A stretch of DNA of 64,000 nt from Xanthobacter aminoxidans (GTDB lineage Bacteria > Pseudomonadota > Alphaproteobacteria > Rhizobiales > Xanthobacteraceae). Shown here piece after piece: positions 27,214 to 36,019 of this stretch; the stretch's first letter is position 1; every line of letters starts with the position of its first letter. Made by a program: the position numbers and the translations under genes. Under the pieces are notes generated by a model. It did no database searches, was not told the DNA's origin, and saw only the letters and a program-made list of their open reading frames with translations. The stretch spans positions 1 through 64,000 of the forward strand of contig NZ_JAMJXC010000021.1 in the NCBI RefSeq assembly GCF_023571765.1. The letters are read 5' to 3'.

Positions 27214-28929
27214 TCAGTTCACAGGCCGCTTGGCACCGGCGGGGCGGCCCGCAGGACGCTCGCCCCGGTTGGACACCGCTTTCATGAAGCCGAGGCCGCC
27301 GAGATCGTTGCCGGGACGCGAACCACGCTCACCGCCACGATCGCCCGCCCGCTCGCCGCCACGGCCTTCGCCCTGGGGACGCGCGCCACGGCCTTCACCG
27401 CTGCGGTTCTGGCCGTCGCGACGGCCGGCGCCGTTGCCGGCTCCCTGGGCGTTGCGATGACCCTCGGCGGCACGCTCGGCACGCGGCTGGGCGGCACGGG
27501 CCGGACGGCCCTCGCCGGCCGGACGCTCACCGCGCGGCTCACGCTGCTCGCGACCTTCGGCGCGCTGGCCCTGGCCACGACCGCCCTCGGGACGCGGACC
27601 GCGCGAACGCTGGGGACCACGCTGGCCGGGACGGCCGCCGCGACCACCGATGAAATCGTTGCGCTCGGCGGTCTCGTCACGCTCCTCCAGCTCGATCGGC
27701 GGCGCATCGGGAATGTTGAAGCGCATGCCTGCGCCACGACGGTCGGTGGCCGGGATCTGCAGCTTGATGAGCCGCTCGATGGACTTGAGATACGCCCTCT
27801 CCTCGTGATCGCAGAAGGAGATGGCGATGCCCTCGCGGCCGGCGCGCGCGGTGCGGCCGATGCGGTGCACGTAGCTCTCGGGCACGTTGGGCAGGTCGTA
27901 ATTGATGACGTGGCTGACGCCGGTCACGTCGATGCCGCGGGCGGCGATGTCCGTGGCGATCAGGGTGCGGATCTTGCCTTCGCGGAAGGCGAGGAGCACG
28001 CGGTCGCGCTGGTTCTGCGACTTGTTGCCGTGGATCGCCTCGGCGGCGATGCCGCACTTGGCGAGCACGCGCACCACCTTGTCCGCGCCGTGCTTGGTGC
28101 GGGCGAAGACGAGGGCGCGGTCGATATCCTCGGTGGACAGCACCTCGGCGAGAAGCTGGCCCTTGTTGGGCTTGTCCACGTGGATGACGCGCTGCTCCAC
28201 CCGGTCGGCGGTCTTGGCCACCGGGGTGACGGCGACGCGCACGGGATCATGCAGCATGCCGCCCGCCAGCTCGGCGATGGCCGGCGGCATGGTGGCGGAG
28301 AAGAACAGCGAGTGCCGCTTGTGCGGCAGCCGGCGCACGATGGCGCGGATGGCATGGACGAAGCCCATGTCCAGCATCTGGTCGGCCTCGTCGAGGACGA
28401 GCACCTCGACCTGATCCAGCTTCACCGCGTGGTTTTCCACGAGGTCCATGAGCCGGCCGGGGGTGGCCACAAGCACGTCGACGCCGCGGGCGAGGGCCCG
28501 GATCTGCCGGCCCATGGGCACGCCGCCGATGGCGAGCGTGACCGAGATGTTGGCGTGGCGGCCGAACTTCTCGAAATTGTCCACGATCTGGCCGGACAAT
28601 TCGCGGGTCGGCGAGAGCACCAGCGCACGGACGGACTTGGGGTCCGGACGGCGGGGATGGCGTACGAGGCGATCGAGGATGGGAAGGGCGAAGGCAGCGG
28701 TCTTGCCGGTGCCGGTCTGGGCGATGCCGATCAGGTCGCGGCCGTTGAGGACCTGCGGGATGGCTTCAGCCTGGATGGGGGTGGGAGTGACGTGATTCGC
28801 TTCGGTAAGGGCGCGAACGATGGGCTCGGCAAGGCCGAGGCTCGAAAAAGAGGTCAAGCTCTGACTTTCATATGCGAGCGGCACCGGCGCAGCCTTTTGG
28901 GCGCGGCGCGGCTCGCGGGATTTCGACAT
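27214..28929 (-). CDS. rhlE: DEAD-box RNA helicase, RhlE type, with long RG-rich tail
   Basis: A 571-residue ATP-dependent RNA helicase. Motifs in order are a Q motif (PTPIQAEAIP), AQTGTGKT, VLSPTRELSGQ, VATPGRLMD, VLDEADQMLDMGF, FSATMP, LIATDIAARGIDV, and HRIGRTARAGREG. The last 150 or so residues are rich in G, R, P, Q and E (GRGGRPGQRGPQRSRGPRP and similar) and likely disordered and RNA-binding. The ATG at 28929 fits the family; a longer in-frame version to 29106 lacks conserved residues. With infA downstream it hints at a translation or cold-adaptation unit. Confidence 0.88.
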   Translation of the reverse strand: MSKSREPRRAQKAAPVPLAYESQSLTSFSSLGLAEPIVRALTEANHVTPTPIQAEAIPQVLNGRDLIGIAQTGTGKTAAFALPILDRLVRHPRRPDPKSVRALVLSPTRELSGQIVDNFEKFGRHANISVTLAIGGVPMGRQIRALARGVDVLVATPGRLMDLVENHAVKLDQVEVLVLDEADQMLDMGFVHAIRAIVRRLPHKRHSLFFSATMPPAIAELAGGMLHDPVRVAVTPVAKTADRVEQRVIHVDKPNKGQLLAEVLSTEDIDRALVFARTKHGADKVVRVLAKCGIAAEAIHGNKSQNQRDRVLLAFREGKIRTLIATDIAARGIDVTGVSHVINYDLPNVPESYVHRIGRTARAGREGIAISFCDHEERAYLKSIERLIKLQIPATDRRGAGMRFNIPDAPPIELEERDETAERNDFIGGRGGRPGQRGPQRSRGPRPEGGRGQGQRAEGREQREPRGERPAGEGRPARAAQPRAERAAEGHRNAQGAGNGAGRRDGQNRSGEGRGARPQGEGRGGERAGDRGGERGSRPGNDLGGLGFMKAVSNRGERPAGRPAGAKRPVN

Positions 28930-29308
28930 CCCGCGTGGCCAGGGGTGTCCAGGGCAAAAGATGATATCGGGCAAAGCCGCTTGCGATGCCTCACCGACGA
29001 AACGCCATGTCACGGCGTCGTCCAGATCGAAGCTCCAGCGGTCTCCGCTACGCGGCCCGAGCGCGCTAAGGGGAGGAAAGCAACTGCCTCCATCGGCGCG
29101 ATGCACCGCATATGGACGAGACCCGTGACGATTTCAAGGCGAATGGTTGGGCAGGCGCAGCTTTGTCGGCTGCCGGATGCGCCCCGTGGCGCCATTTCGC
29201 CCGAATGTGCGTCCAGAAGGTAAGGAACCAGCAGGCGCCGCGGGAGTAGAATGCGGCGGGGCCTTGGGCCCGGAAGCCGCGACACCGATCCTTGCGGCAG
29301 GAGAAGAC

Positions 29309-29833
29309 ATGTTCGATCTGTCCGCCATCGTCGCCACCACCACCGCCTTCGTCGAGCAGCACCATTATCTCGCGCCGGCCGTGGTGTTCGGGCTCGCCTT
29401 CGGGGAATCGCTGGCGCTGATCTCCTTCTTCATTCCCGCCACCGTTCTGCTGCTCGCCATCGGCGCGCTGATCGAGGCCGCGGGGCTGCACTTCTTCCCC
29501 ATCTGGCTCGCCGCCGCCGCAGGCGCGGCGCTGGGCGACGCGGTCTCCTACTGGTTCGGCTTCCACTACAAGGAGCGTGCGAAGGACTTCTGGCCGCTCT
29601 CGCGCCGGCCGGACCTCGTGGCCCGCGCCGAGGACTTCTTCCAGCGTTTCGGCATTTGGGGCGTCGCCATCGGCCGCTTCTTCGGCCCCCTGCGCGCCGT
29701 GGTGCCGCTGATCGCGGGCGTGCTGGCCATGCGCCAGACCCACTTCCAGGTGGCCAACGTCGCGAGCGCCGGCCTGTGGGCCTTCGCCATGCTCGCACCC
29801 GGCGCCGCCGCGCTGAAGCTGATGGGCTTCTGA
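29309..29833 (+). CDS. DedA-family membrane protein
   Basis: An inner-membrane protein of 174 residues of the DedA/SNARE-associated family (linked to undecaprenyl-phosphate or lipid flipping). It has the GESLALISFFIPATVLL segment, the GAALGDAVSYWFGFHYKE motif, and the RFFGPLRAVVPLIAGVLAM motif that carries conserved arginines. The ATG at 29309 follows a GGAGAAG box. It is slightly shorter than typical DedA proteins. Confidence 0.83.
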   Translation: MFDLSAIVATTTAFVEQHHYLAPAVVFGLAFGESLALISFFIPATVLLLAIGALIEAAGLHFFPIWLAAAAGAALGDAVSYWFGFHYKERAKDFWPLSRRPDLVARAEDFFQRFGIWGVAIGRFFGPLRAVVPLIAGVLAMRQTHFQVANVASAGLWAFAMLAPGAAALKLMGF

Positions 29834-29974
29834 GCGCGCCACGGCCTGTGCGCGGCTTCATGCCGCACTGCAGCAAAGACGATCCCACGCCAGCGCCTTG
29901 GCGGTATCCGGAACCGCTTTCGGCCCGTAGGTGCCCCTTCGGGAGGGGCGAGCCTATTGTCTCGCAGCGGCATC

Positions 29975-29999
29975 CTGTATATCGATGGACATATCACAG
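29975..29999. promoter_or_regulatory. Possible ModE-type site upstream of modA
   Basis: CTGTATAT and ATATCACAG form an imperfect inverted repeat (one extra base) around CGATGGAC. ModE boxes in proteobacteria are TATA-rich inverted repeats upstream of modA. The site ends 24 bases before the modA start. Assignment rests on position and AT content. Confidence 0.4.
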
Positions 30000-30023
30000 G
30001 CCCATTGCCGAGGTGCCATTGCC

Positions 30024-30821
30024 ATGTCCGGATTTCCCGCCTCCTTTCTTGCCTCCCGCCGCCTGATCGTTGGTCTCGTCCTCTCGGCGTTTGCCGCCGC
30101 GCCGCTGCCCGCGGCCGCGCAGGAGACCGTGACCGTGTTCGCCGCCGCGAGCCTCACCAACGCGATGCAGGACATCGCCAAGGCCTATGAGGCCAAGGGC
30201 AGCAAGGACGCCATCAAGTTCTCCTTCGCCGCCTCCTCGGCGCTGGCCAAGCAGATGGAGGCCGGCGCGCCCGCCAACATCTTCGCCTCTGCCGACTTGA
30301 AGTGGATGGACTATACCGACGGCAAGGGCCTGACCCTGCCCGCCACCCGCGTGAAGCTGCTCGGCAACGAGCTGGTGCTGGTCGCCCCCGCCGACAAGGC
30401 AAAGCCGGTGACCATCTCCAAGAGCCTCGACGTGGACGCCCTCCTCGGCCCCAACGGCCGCATCGCCACCGGCCTCACCGACAGCGTCCCGGTGGGCGTC
30501 TACACCAAGCAGGCCTTCACCAATCTCGGCCTGTGGGACAAGATCGCCCCTCGCATCGTCGGTGCCGAGAGCGTGCGCGCGGCGCTGGCGCTGGTGGAGC
30601 GCGGCGAGGTGCCCTACGGCGTCGTCTATGCCACCGATGCCGCCATCGCCAAGAACGTGAAGGTGGTCGCGACCTTCCCGGCCGACAGCTATCCGCCCGT
30701 CGATTACCCCTTCGCCCTCGTGAAGGGCCAGGACACCCCCGCCGCCAAGGCCTTCTTCGCCTTCATCCAGAGCCCCGAGGCCAAGGCCATCTTCAAGAAG
30801 TACGGCTTCTCGGTGAACTGA
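30024..30821 (+). CDS. modA: Molybdate ABC transporter, periplasmic binding protein
   Basis: A 265-residue molybdate-binding protein. The signal peptide ends at about residue 33 (PLPAAAQE). The family features VFAAASLTNAMQDIAKAYE, SFAASSALAKQMEAGAPANIFASAD and GLTDSVPVGVYTKQAF build the oxyanion pocket. It starts the modABC unit. A further in-frame ATG lies 39 bases upstream, but 30024 gives the better signal peptide. Confidence 0.9.
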   Translation: MSGFPASFLASRRLIVGLVLSAFAAAPLPAAAQETVTVFAAASLTNAMQDIAKAYEAKGSKDAIKFSFAASSALAKQMEAGAPANIFASADLKWMDYTDGKGLTLPATRVKLLGNELVLVAPADKAKPVTISKSLDVDALLGPNGRIATGLTDSVPVGVYTKQAFTNLGLWDKIAPRIVGAESVRAALALVERGEVPYGVVYATDAAIAKNVKVVATFPADSYPPVDYPFALVKGQDTPAAKAFFAFIQSPEAKAIFKKYGFSVN

Positions 30822-30932
30822 TCCGCCCGGCGCGCGGCAGCGCGCAGCGGAACGGGAATTGCTTATTGGGGGCAAAAGACCGAGCCTGATCTGGAGCGAG
30901 GCGAGGCCTTTTCGCAGGCGGATTTGTTCGAG

Positions 30933-31625
30933 ATGTTGCTCACTCCCGAAGAATGGACGGCCGTGCGGCTGAGCCTGGAGGTGGCCTTCTGGGCCACCCT
31001 CTGCAGCCTGCCGCCGGCCATTCTCATTGGCTGGGTGCTCGCCCGGTTCGAATTCCCCGGCAAGGGCATCTTCGACGGCATCGTTCATTTGCCCCTCGTG
31101 CTGCCCAAGGTGGTGGTGGGCTATCTGCTGCTCATCGTCCTCGGCAATCGCGGCTATCTCGGCCAGTATCTCCACGAGTGGTTCGGCATCTCGCTGATCT
31201 TCTCCACCGCCGGCGCCACCGTGGCGGCGGCGGTGGTGAGCTTCCCGCTCACGGTCAACGCCATCCGCCTCGCCATCGGCGGCATCGACAAGGGCATCGA
31301 GACCGCGGCGCGCACGCTGGGCGCCACCAGGCTCGATGCCTTCTTCACCGTGACCTTGCCGCTGATGATGCCCGGCGTGCTCTCCGGCTGCCTGATCTCG
31401 CTGGCCTCGGCACTGGGCGAGTTCGGCGCCACCATCACCTTCGTCTCCAATGTGGAAGGCCAGACGCGGACCATCCCGCTCGCCATCTACAGCGCCACCC
31501 ACATGCCCGACGGCGACGCCATGGCCCTGCGCCTCACCGTGGTGTCGGTGATCCTCGCCCTCGGCTCCCTCATGCTGGCGGAGATGGCGGACAAGCGCAT
31601 CCGCGTGGCGCTGGGCCAGATATGA
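30933..31625 (+). CDS. modB: Molybdate ABC transporter permease
   Basis: A 230-residue inner-membrane permease. The N-terminal WTAVRLSLEVAFWATL, LPLVLPKVVVGYLLL and the coupling loop EtaARTLGATRLDAFFTVTLPLMMPGV are typical ModB. The ATG at 30933 was chosen; a TTG three codons earlier is possible. It overlaps modC (ATGA). Confidence 0.9.
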   Translation: MLLTPEEWTAVRLSLEVAFWATLCSLPPAILIGWVLARFEFPGKGIFDGIVHLPLVLPKVVVGYLLLIVLGNRGYLGQYLHEWFGISLIFSTAGATVAAAVVSFPLTVNAIRLAIGGIDKGIETAARTLGATRLDAFFTVTLPLMMPGVLSGCLISLASALGEFGATITFVSNVEGQTRTIPLAIYSATHMPDGDAMALRLTVVSVILALGSLMLAEMADKRIRVALGQI

Positions 31626-32836
31626 TCGAGATCGACGTTTCCCTCGCCCGCTCCACCGGCTTTCACCTGAAGGCGGATCTCCGGGCGCCCGAGAGGGGCG
31701 TGACGGCCCTCTTCGGCCGCTCCGGCTGTGGCAAGACCACGATCATCCAGATGGTCGCCGGCTCGCTGACGCCGGACAGCGGGCACATCCGCGTCGGCGA
31801 CACGGTGTTCTACGACCGGCAGGCGGGCATCAACCTGCCCATGGAGCAGCGCGCAGTCGGCTACGTGTTCCAGGACGCGCGGCTGTTCCCGCACATGACC
31901 ATCGAGAACAACCTGCGCTACGGCGAGCGCCGCACCCGGCGGCCGCGCACCATCCAGTTCGATGCCGTGGTGGAGATGCTGGGCGTCGGCCACCTGCTGA
32001 AGCGCCGGCCGCACACCCTCTCCGGCGGCGAGAAGCAGCGCATCGCCATCGGCCGCGCGCTCCTGTCCCAGCCCCGCCTCCTGCTGATGGACGAGCCCCT
32101 CGCCTCGCTGGACGAGATGCGCAAGGGCGAGATCCTGCCCTATCTGGAGCGGCTTCGGGACGAGCTGAACCTGCCCATCCTCTATGTCAGCCACTCCATC
32201 GAGGAGGTGCTGCGCCTCGCGGACGCGGTGGCGGCGCTTTCGGACGGCAAGGTCATCGCCTGCGGCCCCCTCGCCGACGTGCTGTCGCGGCCCGAGCTGC
32301 TGCCGGTGATCGGCCGCTTCGACATCGGCACCATCCTCGACTGCACGGTGACGGCGCACGACCCCGACCTCGGCCTCTCCACCGTCTCGTTCGCCGATGG
32401 TGAATTGCGGGTGCCGCTGGTGGGCCGCCCGGTGGGGGCACCGGCGCGGGCGCGCATCCGCTCCCGTGACGTGTCCCTGTCCCTGTCGCGGCCCATGGAC
32501 GTGTCGGTGACGAACCGGATTTCCGGCACCATCTCCGCCATCACCCGGGCGGAAGGCCCGTTCTCCGAGGTGGAACTGGCGCTGTCCGCCGGCCGCCTCA
32601 GCTCGCTGGTGACGCAGGAAAGCGTGCTGCGCCTTGGCCTTGAGCCCGGCATGCAGGTATGGGCGATGATCAAGGCGGTGACGGTGGATAGCCGGCCGAT
32701 GGGCTTCCACTCACCGGGCGCGGAGATCGTCAGCCCGCCTGCTTCACGGCCGGCCCGGCCAGCGGCGAATCCGCCTCAGGATCCCCCGGCTCTGCGTCTG
32801 ATTTCGGGTGGTAATCCGCCGCAAGTGCAGACGTAA
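31622..32836 (+). CDS. modC: Molybdate ABC transporter ATPase
   Basis: A 404-residue ATPase. Walker A is GRSGCGKTT, the signature is LSGGEKQRIAIGRAL, and Walker B is LLLMDEPLASLD. A C-terminal molybdate-binding (TOBE/MOP-like) domain follows at about 290-360 (RIRSRDVSLSLSRP, NRISGTI). About 40 extra residues rich in P and A follow the MOP region and overlap the convergent ModE-like gene by 107 bases. The extension may be a run-on product with no function. Confidence 0.9.
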   Translation: MIEIDVSLARSTGFHLKADLRAPERGVTALFGRSGCGKTTIIQMVAGSLTPDSGHIRVGDTVFYDRQAGINLPMEQRAVGYVFQDARLFPHMTIENNLRYGERRTRRPRTIQFDAVVEMLGVGHLLKRRPHTLSGGEKQRIAIGRALLSQPRLLLMDEPLASLDEMRKGEILPYLERLRDELNLPILYVSHSIEEVLRLADAVAALSDGKVIACGPLADVLSRPELLPVIGRFDIGTILDCTVTAHDPDLGLSTVSFADGELRVPLVGRPVGAPARARIRSRDVSLSLSRPMDVSVTNRISGTISAITRAEGPFSEVELALSAGRLSSLVTQESVLRLGLEPGMQVWAMIKAVTVDSRPMGFHSPGAEIVSPPASRPARPAANPPQDPPALRLISGGNPPQVQT

Positions 32837-33206
32837 GCTCGTCGAGCGCCCCGCTGGTGGCCTTCGCCGCCTGCCGCTCCATGGCGCGATAGAGCGCGAT
32901 CACCCGCTCGCCGAAGGCCGTGACCTCGGTGCCGGCGCCCCGGCGACCAGGGAAGGTGACGATCACGCGCTGCTCGAACATGCGGTCCAGTTCGTCCACC
33001 AGCAGCCAGGCGCGACGATAGCTCATGCCGATGGCCTTGGCGGCGGCCAGGATAGAGTGGTGCTCGCGGATCGCCTCCAGCAGCTTGATCTTGCCCGGCC
33101 CGAGGCGCCGGCCGTCGGCGAAGTCCACGCGCAGGAACAGGCGGGTGCCGTCACGCCCCTGTCCGGCCTTGGCGCGGCTTTCCTTGCTGCTCGTTCCGCC
33201 GCTCAT
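32730..33206 (-). CDS. ModE-like winged-helix regulator without molybdate-binding domains
   Basis: A 158-residue regulator. The helix-turn-helix part (LGPGKIKLLEAIREHHSILAAAKAIGMSYRRAWLLVDELDRMF) and GRRGAGTEVTAFGERVIALYRAME match the N-terminal domain of ModE. The two MOP domains of full ModE are missing, as in short ModE-type proteins of other alphaproteobacteria. The ATG at 33206 has a GAGGAG box. It converges with modC and probably regulates molybdate uptake. Confidence 0.78.
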   Translation of the reverse strand: MSGGTSSKESRAKAGQGRDGTRLFLRVDFADGRRLGPGKIKLLEAIREHHSILAAAKAIGMSYRRAWLLVDELDRMFEQRVIVTFPGRRGAGTEVTAFGERVIALYRAMERQAAKATSGALDELTSALAADYHPKSDAEPGDPEADSPLAGPAVKQAG

Positions 33207-33338
33207 GTGCTTCTCCTCGGATGCCGCCCGGCGTTCCGCCTGCGCCGCGTGTCCCGGAGCCCGGAACATCGCGCGTCAGCATACCGGAAGCCGGAGACCG
33301 CGGAAACGCCGGCGGGCACCGGAAAGCGCGTCGAGCAC

Positions 33339-34205
33339 TCAGGCGCGGGAAACGTGGCCGCCGGCCGAGCGGCCGGCGCTCTGGCGGCGCGGAGCCGACG
33401 CGAGGCGGCCGTTGACGATGGCCGACAGGCCGAGGATGACCGCCACCGTCGCCACATAGGCGATCACCTGCATGCCCGTGGGCTCGGCGCGGTAACCGAT
33501 GAGCGTGCGCAGCACGCGGCCCAGCGCGCTGTCGTCCGCCAGCAGCCAGCTCGAATTCCACACCGGCTCCGCCAGCGACTGGATGAAGCCGGCATCCTGC
33601 AGGATGCCCACCACCTGCGCGGCAAGGCCGGCGGCGAGAAGCGTGATGAGGACGGACGTGACCTTGAACAGATGCTTGAGCGGGATCGCCACGAGGCCGC
33701 GATAGAGCAGCAGCGAGAGGGCAGCACCCGCCGCCAGACCGCCAAGACCGCCGAGCACGATCGCACCGGGCGAATCGGCGCCCGTGCTGGCGATGCCATA
33801 GAGGAAGAGCACGATCTCCACGCCCTCGCGCAGCACGGCCATGCCGACGACGATGGCCAGCGCGGCGAGCGGCTTGCGCCCCTCCTTCACGTCGCGGCCG
33901 ACCTCCCGCATCTCCATGACCATGTGCTTGCCGTGGCTCGCCATCCAGACGACCGTCCACACCAGCATGACCACCGCGACGGAAAGGATGGCGGCATTCA
34001 GGATGTCCTGCCCGGAGCCGTCGAAGGTGGAGGCGATGGTATCGGCGAAGAGGGCGAGGACCGCAGAGCCGGCGATGCCGCCGAGAATGCCGAGGCTGAT
34101 CCACAGGCCGCGATGGCGGATGCCCTCGGAGGCGGCGAGCACCACGCCGGTGACGATGCCGGCCTCGAGGACTTCACGAAAAACGATCAGAAGCGCGGCA
34201 ATCAT
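33339..34205 (-). CDS. Ftr1/EfeU-family high-affinity iron permease
   Basis: A 288-residue inner-membrane permease with about seven hydrophobic segments. Both iron-binding REXXE motifs are present: REVLE in IVFREVLEAGIVTG near residue 10 and REGVE in VLREGVEIVLFLYG. In yeast, Ftr1 takes Fe(III) passed from a multicopper ferroxidase; a ferroxidase gene lies in the facing operon here. The ATG at 34205 gives a family-like N-terminus. The C-terminus is basic. Confidence 0.88.
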   Translation of the reverse strand: MIAALLIVFREVLEAGIVTGVVLAASEGIRHRGLWISLGILGGIAGSAVLALFADTIASTFDGSGQDILNAAILSVAVVMLVWTVVWMASHGKHMVMEMREVGRDVKEGRKPLAALAIVVGMAVLREGVEIVLFLYGIASTGADSPGAIVLGGLGGLAAGAALSLLLYRGLVAIPLKHLFKVTSVLITLLAAGLAAQVVGILQDAGFIQSLAEPVWNSSWLLADDSALGRVLRTLIGYRAEPTGMQVIAYVATVAVILGLSAIVNGRLASAPRRQSAGRSAGGHVSRA

Positions 34206-34378
34206 CGCGGCCTGTCCTTTTTGTCCCCGACGGCCGCTGCCGGCACGCACGAGCGGGCATAAACGCTGCCCTCGTGGCCTTCGCCCTTCGGGAGAGATCG
34301 CCGTCGGCGACGAAAACCAATTGAATATGACGAAACCTTATCACCCGCCGGCAGGCCCTGTCACCGCAACGGCAGAGG

Positions 34379-34395
34379 TTTGGAATTGTTCAAAT
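34379..34395. promoter_or_regulatory. Irr box (iron-control element), site 1
   Basis: TTTGGAATTGTTCAAAT matches the remembered iron-control element TTTRGAAYNRTTCYAAA at 15 of 17 positions, including the full GAAYNRTTC core. Irr is the haem-responsive Fur-family regulator of Hyphomicrobiales. It lies between the divergent iron genes. Confidence 0.65.
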
Positions 34396-34601
34396 GAAAA
34401 GCTGGGCGCCCGCTCGGTGGCCCTTGAGACTATAGTTCAAGGGCGTCGGCATCCGGCCCGCGAGCCCGTCGTGTCCAGCGTTTGCAGCCGGGCGCGACGA
34501 AACGGCCCGAGGACGCACGGATACAGAGTGACGTAACGTCTTCTACTAAGGGGTGCGTCGCTTTGACTTGGGAGAGACAAGTCGAGGCCCCGCACTCTGG
34601 A

Positions 34602-34618
34602 CATGGAACAATTCCATT
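34602..34618. promoter_or_regulatory. Irr box (iron-control element), site 2
   Basis: The core TGGAACAATTCCA (34604-34616) is a perfect palindrome with the GAAYNRTTC pattern and flanking TR and YA. Outer bases are less well matched than in site 1. It lies about 105 bases before the imelysin start. Confidence 0.6.
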
Positions 34619-34720
34619 ATTGTCTCAAGCGCTTGCCCGCCATCGGCCCGGCTCATACTCTCCGCCGCGATGGGGCAATGGCCCCGGTTCCGGTTTTCGA
34701 ATTTCAAGGAGAGAAGGTCG

Positions 34721-35995
34721 ATGCGCGCGCATTTTCTCGGCGCCGTCATCGCGTCAGTCGCAGCCTTCGCGAGCCCCGTGCTCGCGGATGCGCCGAAGCC
34801 GCGTGATGTGATTGTCCACTACGCCGACCTCGCCGAGGTGATGTACGGCTCGTCCGCCGCCACGGCCAAGGACATGCAGAAGGCCATCGACGCCTTCCTC
34901 GCCGCCCCCAGCGCCGACAGCCTGGGCAAGGCGCGCGATGCGTGGAAGGCGGCCCGCGTCTACTACCAGCAGACCGAGGCCTTCCGCTTCGGCAACAAGA
35001 TCATCGACGAATGGGAAGGCAATGTGAATGCCTGGCCGCTCGACGAAGGCCTCATCGATTACGTGGACAAGAAGAGCTACGGCGAGAAGTCCGACGAGAA
35101 CCCGCTCTACACCGCCAATGTGATCGCCTCAAAGTCCATCCGCATCGGCAAGAAGACGGTGGACGTCACCAAGATCACGCCCAAGCTGCTGCACGAGCTG
35201 AATTCGGCCGGCGGCGTCGAGGCGAACGTGGGCTCCGGCTGGCACGCCATCGAATTCCTGCTGTGGGGCCAGAACCTCCACAATGCGACGCCCAGCCAGG
35301 GCCAGCGCCCCTACACCGACTATGACCTGAAGAACTGCACCAACGGCAATTGTGACCGACGCGGCGAGTATCTCAAGGTCGCCACCCAGACGCTGGTCGC
35401 CGATCTCGACGAGATGACCGGCCTGTGGGGCGCCAAGGGCAAGGCCCGCGCCGCGCTCATCAAGAAGAACGACAAGGCCGGCCTTGCCACCATCTTCACC
35501 GGCCTCGGCTCCCTCTCCTACGGCGAGCTCGCCGGCGAGCGCATGAAGCTCGGCCTCATCCTCCATGATCCGGAGGAGGCGCACGACTGCTTCTCCAACA
35601 ACACCCAGAACGCGCACTATTACGACGAAGTGGGCATCCGCGACGTCTATTACGGCACCTTCGTGAAGCCGGACGGCTCCAAGGTCACCGGCCCCTCGGT
35701 CGCCGACCTCATCCGCGCCGCCGACCCGAAGATCGCCGACGAGATCGACGCCAAGTCGGATGCCGCCCTCGCCGCTCTCAAGGCCCTGAAGGACGTGGCG
35801 GATTCCGGCGAGATCACCTACGACAAGATGCTGGAAGAGGGGAATACCAAGGGCGCCAAGCTGATCCAGGACGGCGTGGACGCCCTCGTGGCCCAGGCCC
35901 ACGCCATCGAGCGCGGCGTCTCGGCCCTCAAGCTCCAGATCAAGATGGAAGGCTCCAAGAGCCTGGACGACCCGAAGAACGTGAAGAAGAAGTGA
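34721..35995 (+). CDS. Imelysin-family periplasmic iron-uptake protein (IrpA/EfeO-like)
   Basis: A 424-residue protein with a signal peptide (MRAHFLGAVIASVAAFASPVLA). The imelysin core has the GxHxxE motif as G173-W-H175-A-I-E178. The KNCTNGNCDRRGEYL and EEAHDCFSNNTQNAHYYDEVGI segments are shared with iron-regulated imelysins. These proteins are periplasmic or lipid-anchored and assist iron uptake; no protease activity is assumed. It heads the operon behind two Irr-type sites. Confidence 0.88.
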   Translation: MRAHFLGAVIASVAAFASPVLADAPKPRDVIVHYADLAEVMYGSSAATAKDMQKAIDAFLAAPSADSLGKARDAWKAARVYYQQTEAFRFGNKIIDEWEGNVNAWPLDEGLIDYVDKKSYGEKSDENPLYTANVIASKSIRIGKKTVDVTKITPKLLHELNSAGGVEANVGSGWHAIEFLLWGQNLHNATPSQGQRPYTDYDLKNCTNGNCDRRGEYLKVATQTLVADLDEMTGLWGAKGKARAALIKKNDKAGLATIFTGLGSLSYGELAGERMKLGLILHDPEEAHDCFSNNTQNAHYYDEVGIRDVYYGTFVKPDGSKVTGPSVADLIRAADPKIADEIDAKSDAALAALKALKDVADSGEITYDKMLEEGNTKGAKLIQDGVDALVAQAHAIERGVSALKLQIKMEGSKSLDDPKNVKKK

Positions 35996-36019
35996 GACCA
36001 TGACGATGGGACGGACGCG

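Larger units (their letters stand above)
34206..34720. promoter_or_regulatory. Divergent control region of the iron island
   Basis: No gene is supported in these 515 bases. It separates the Ftr1 permease from the imelysin operon. Two sites match the Irr iron-control element (listed separately). The DNA here is less GC-rich than the genes around it, as expected for promoters. A strong AAGGAGAG box lies just before the imelysin start at 34721. Confidence 0.5.

Noticed and set aside
27214-28650. Long plus-strand open frames opposite the helicase, including a gly/ala/thr-rich one
   Set aside because: They are antisense to a well-supported DEAD-box gene, have no conserved motifs, and arise from GC-rich third-position bias.
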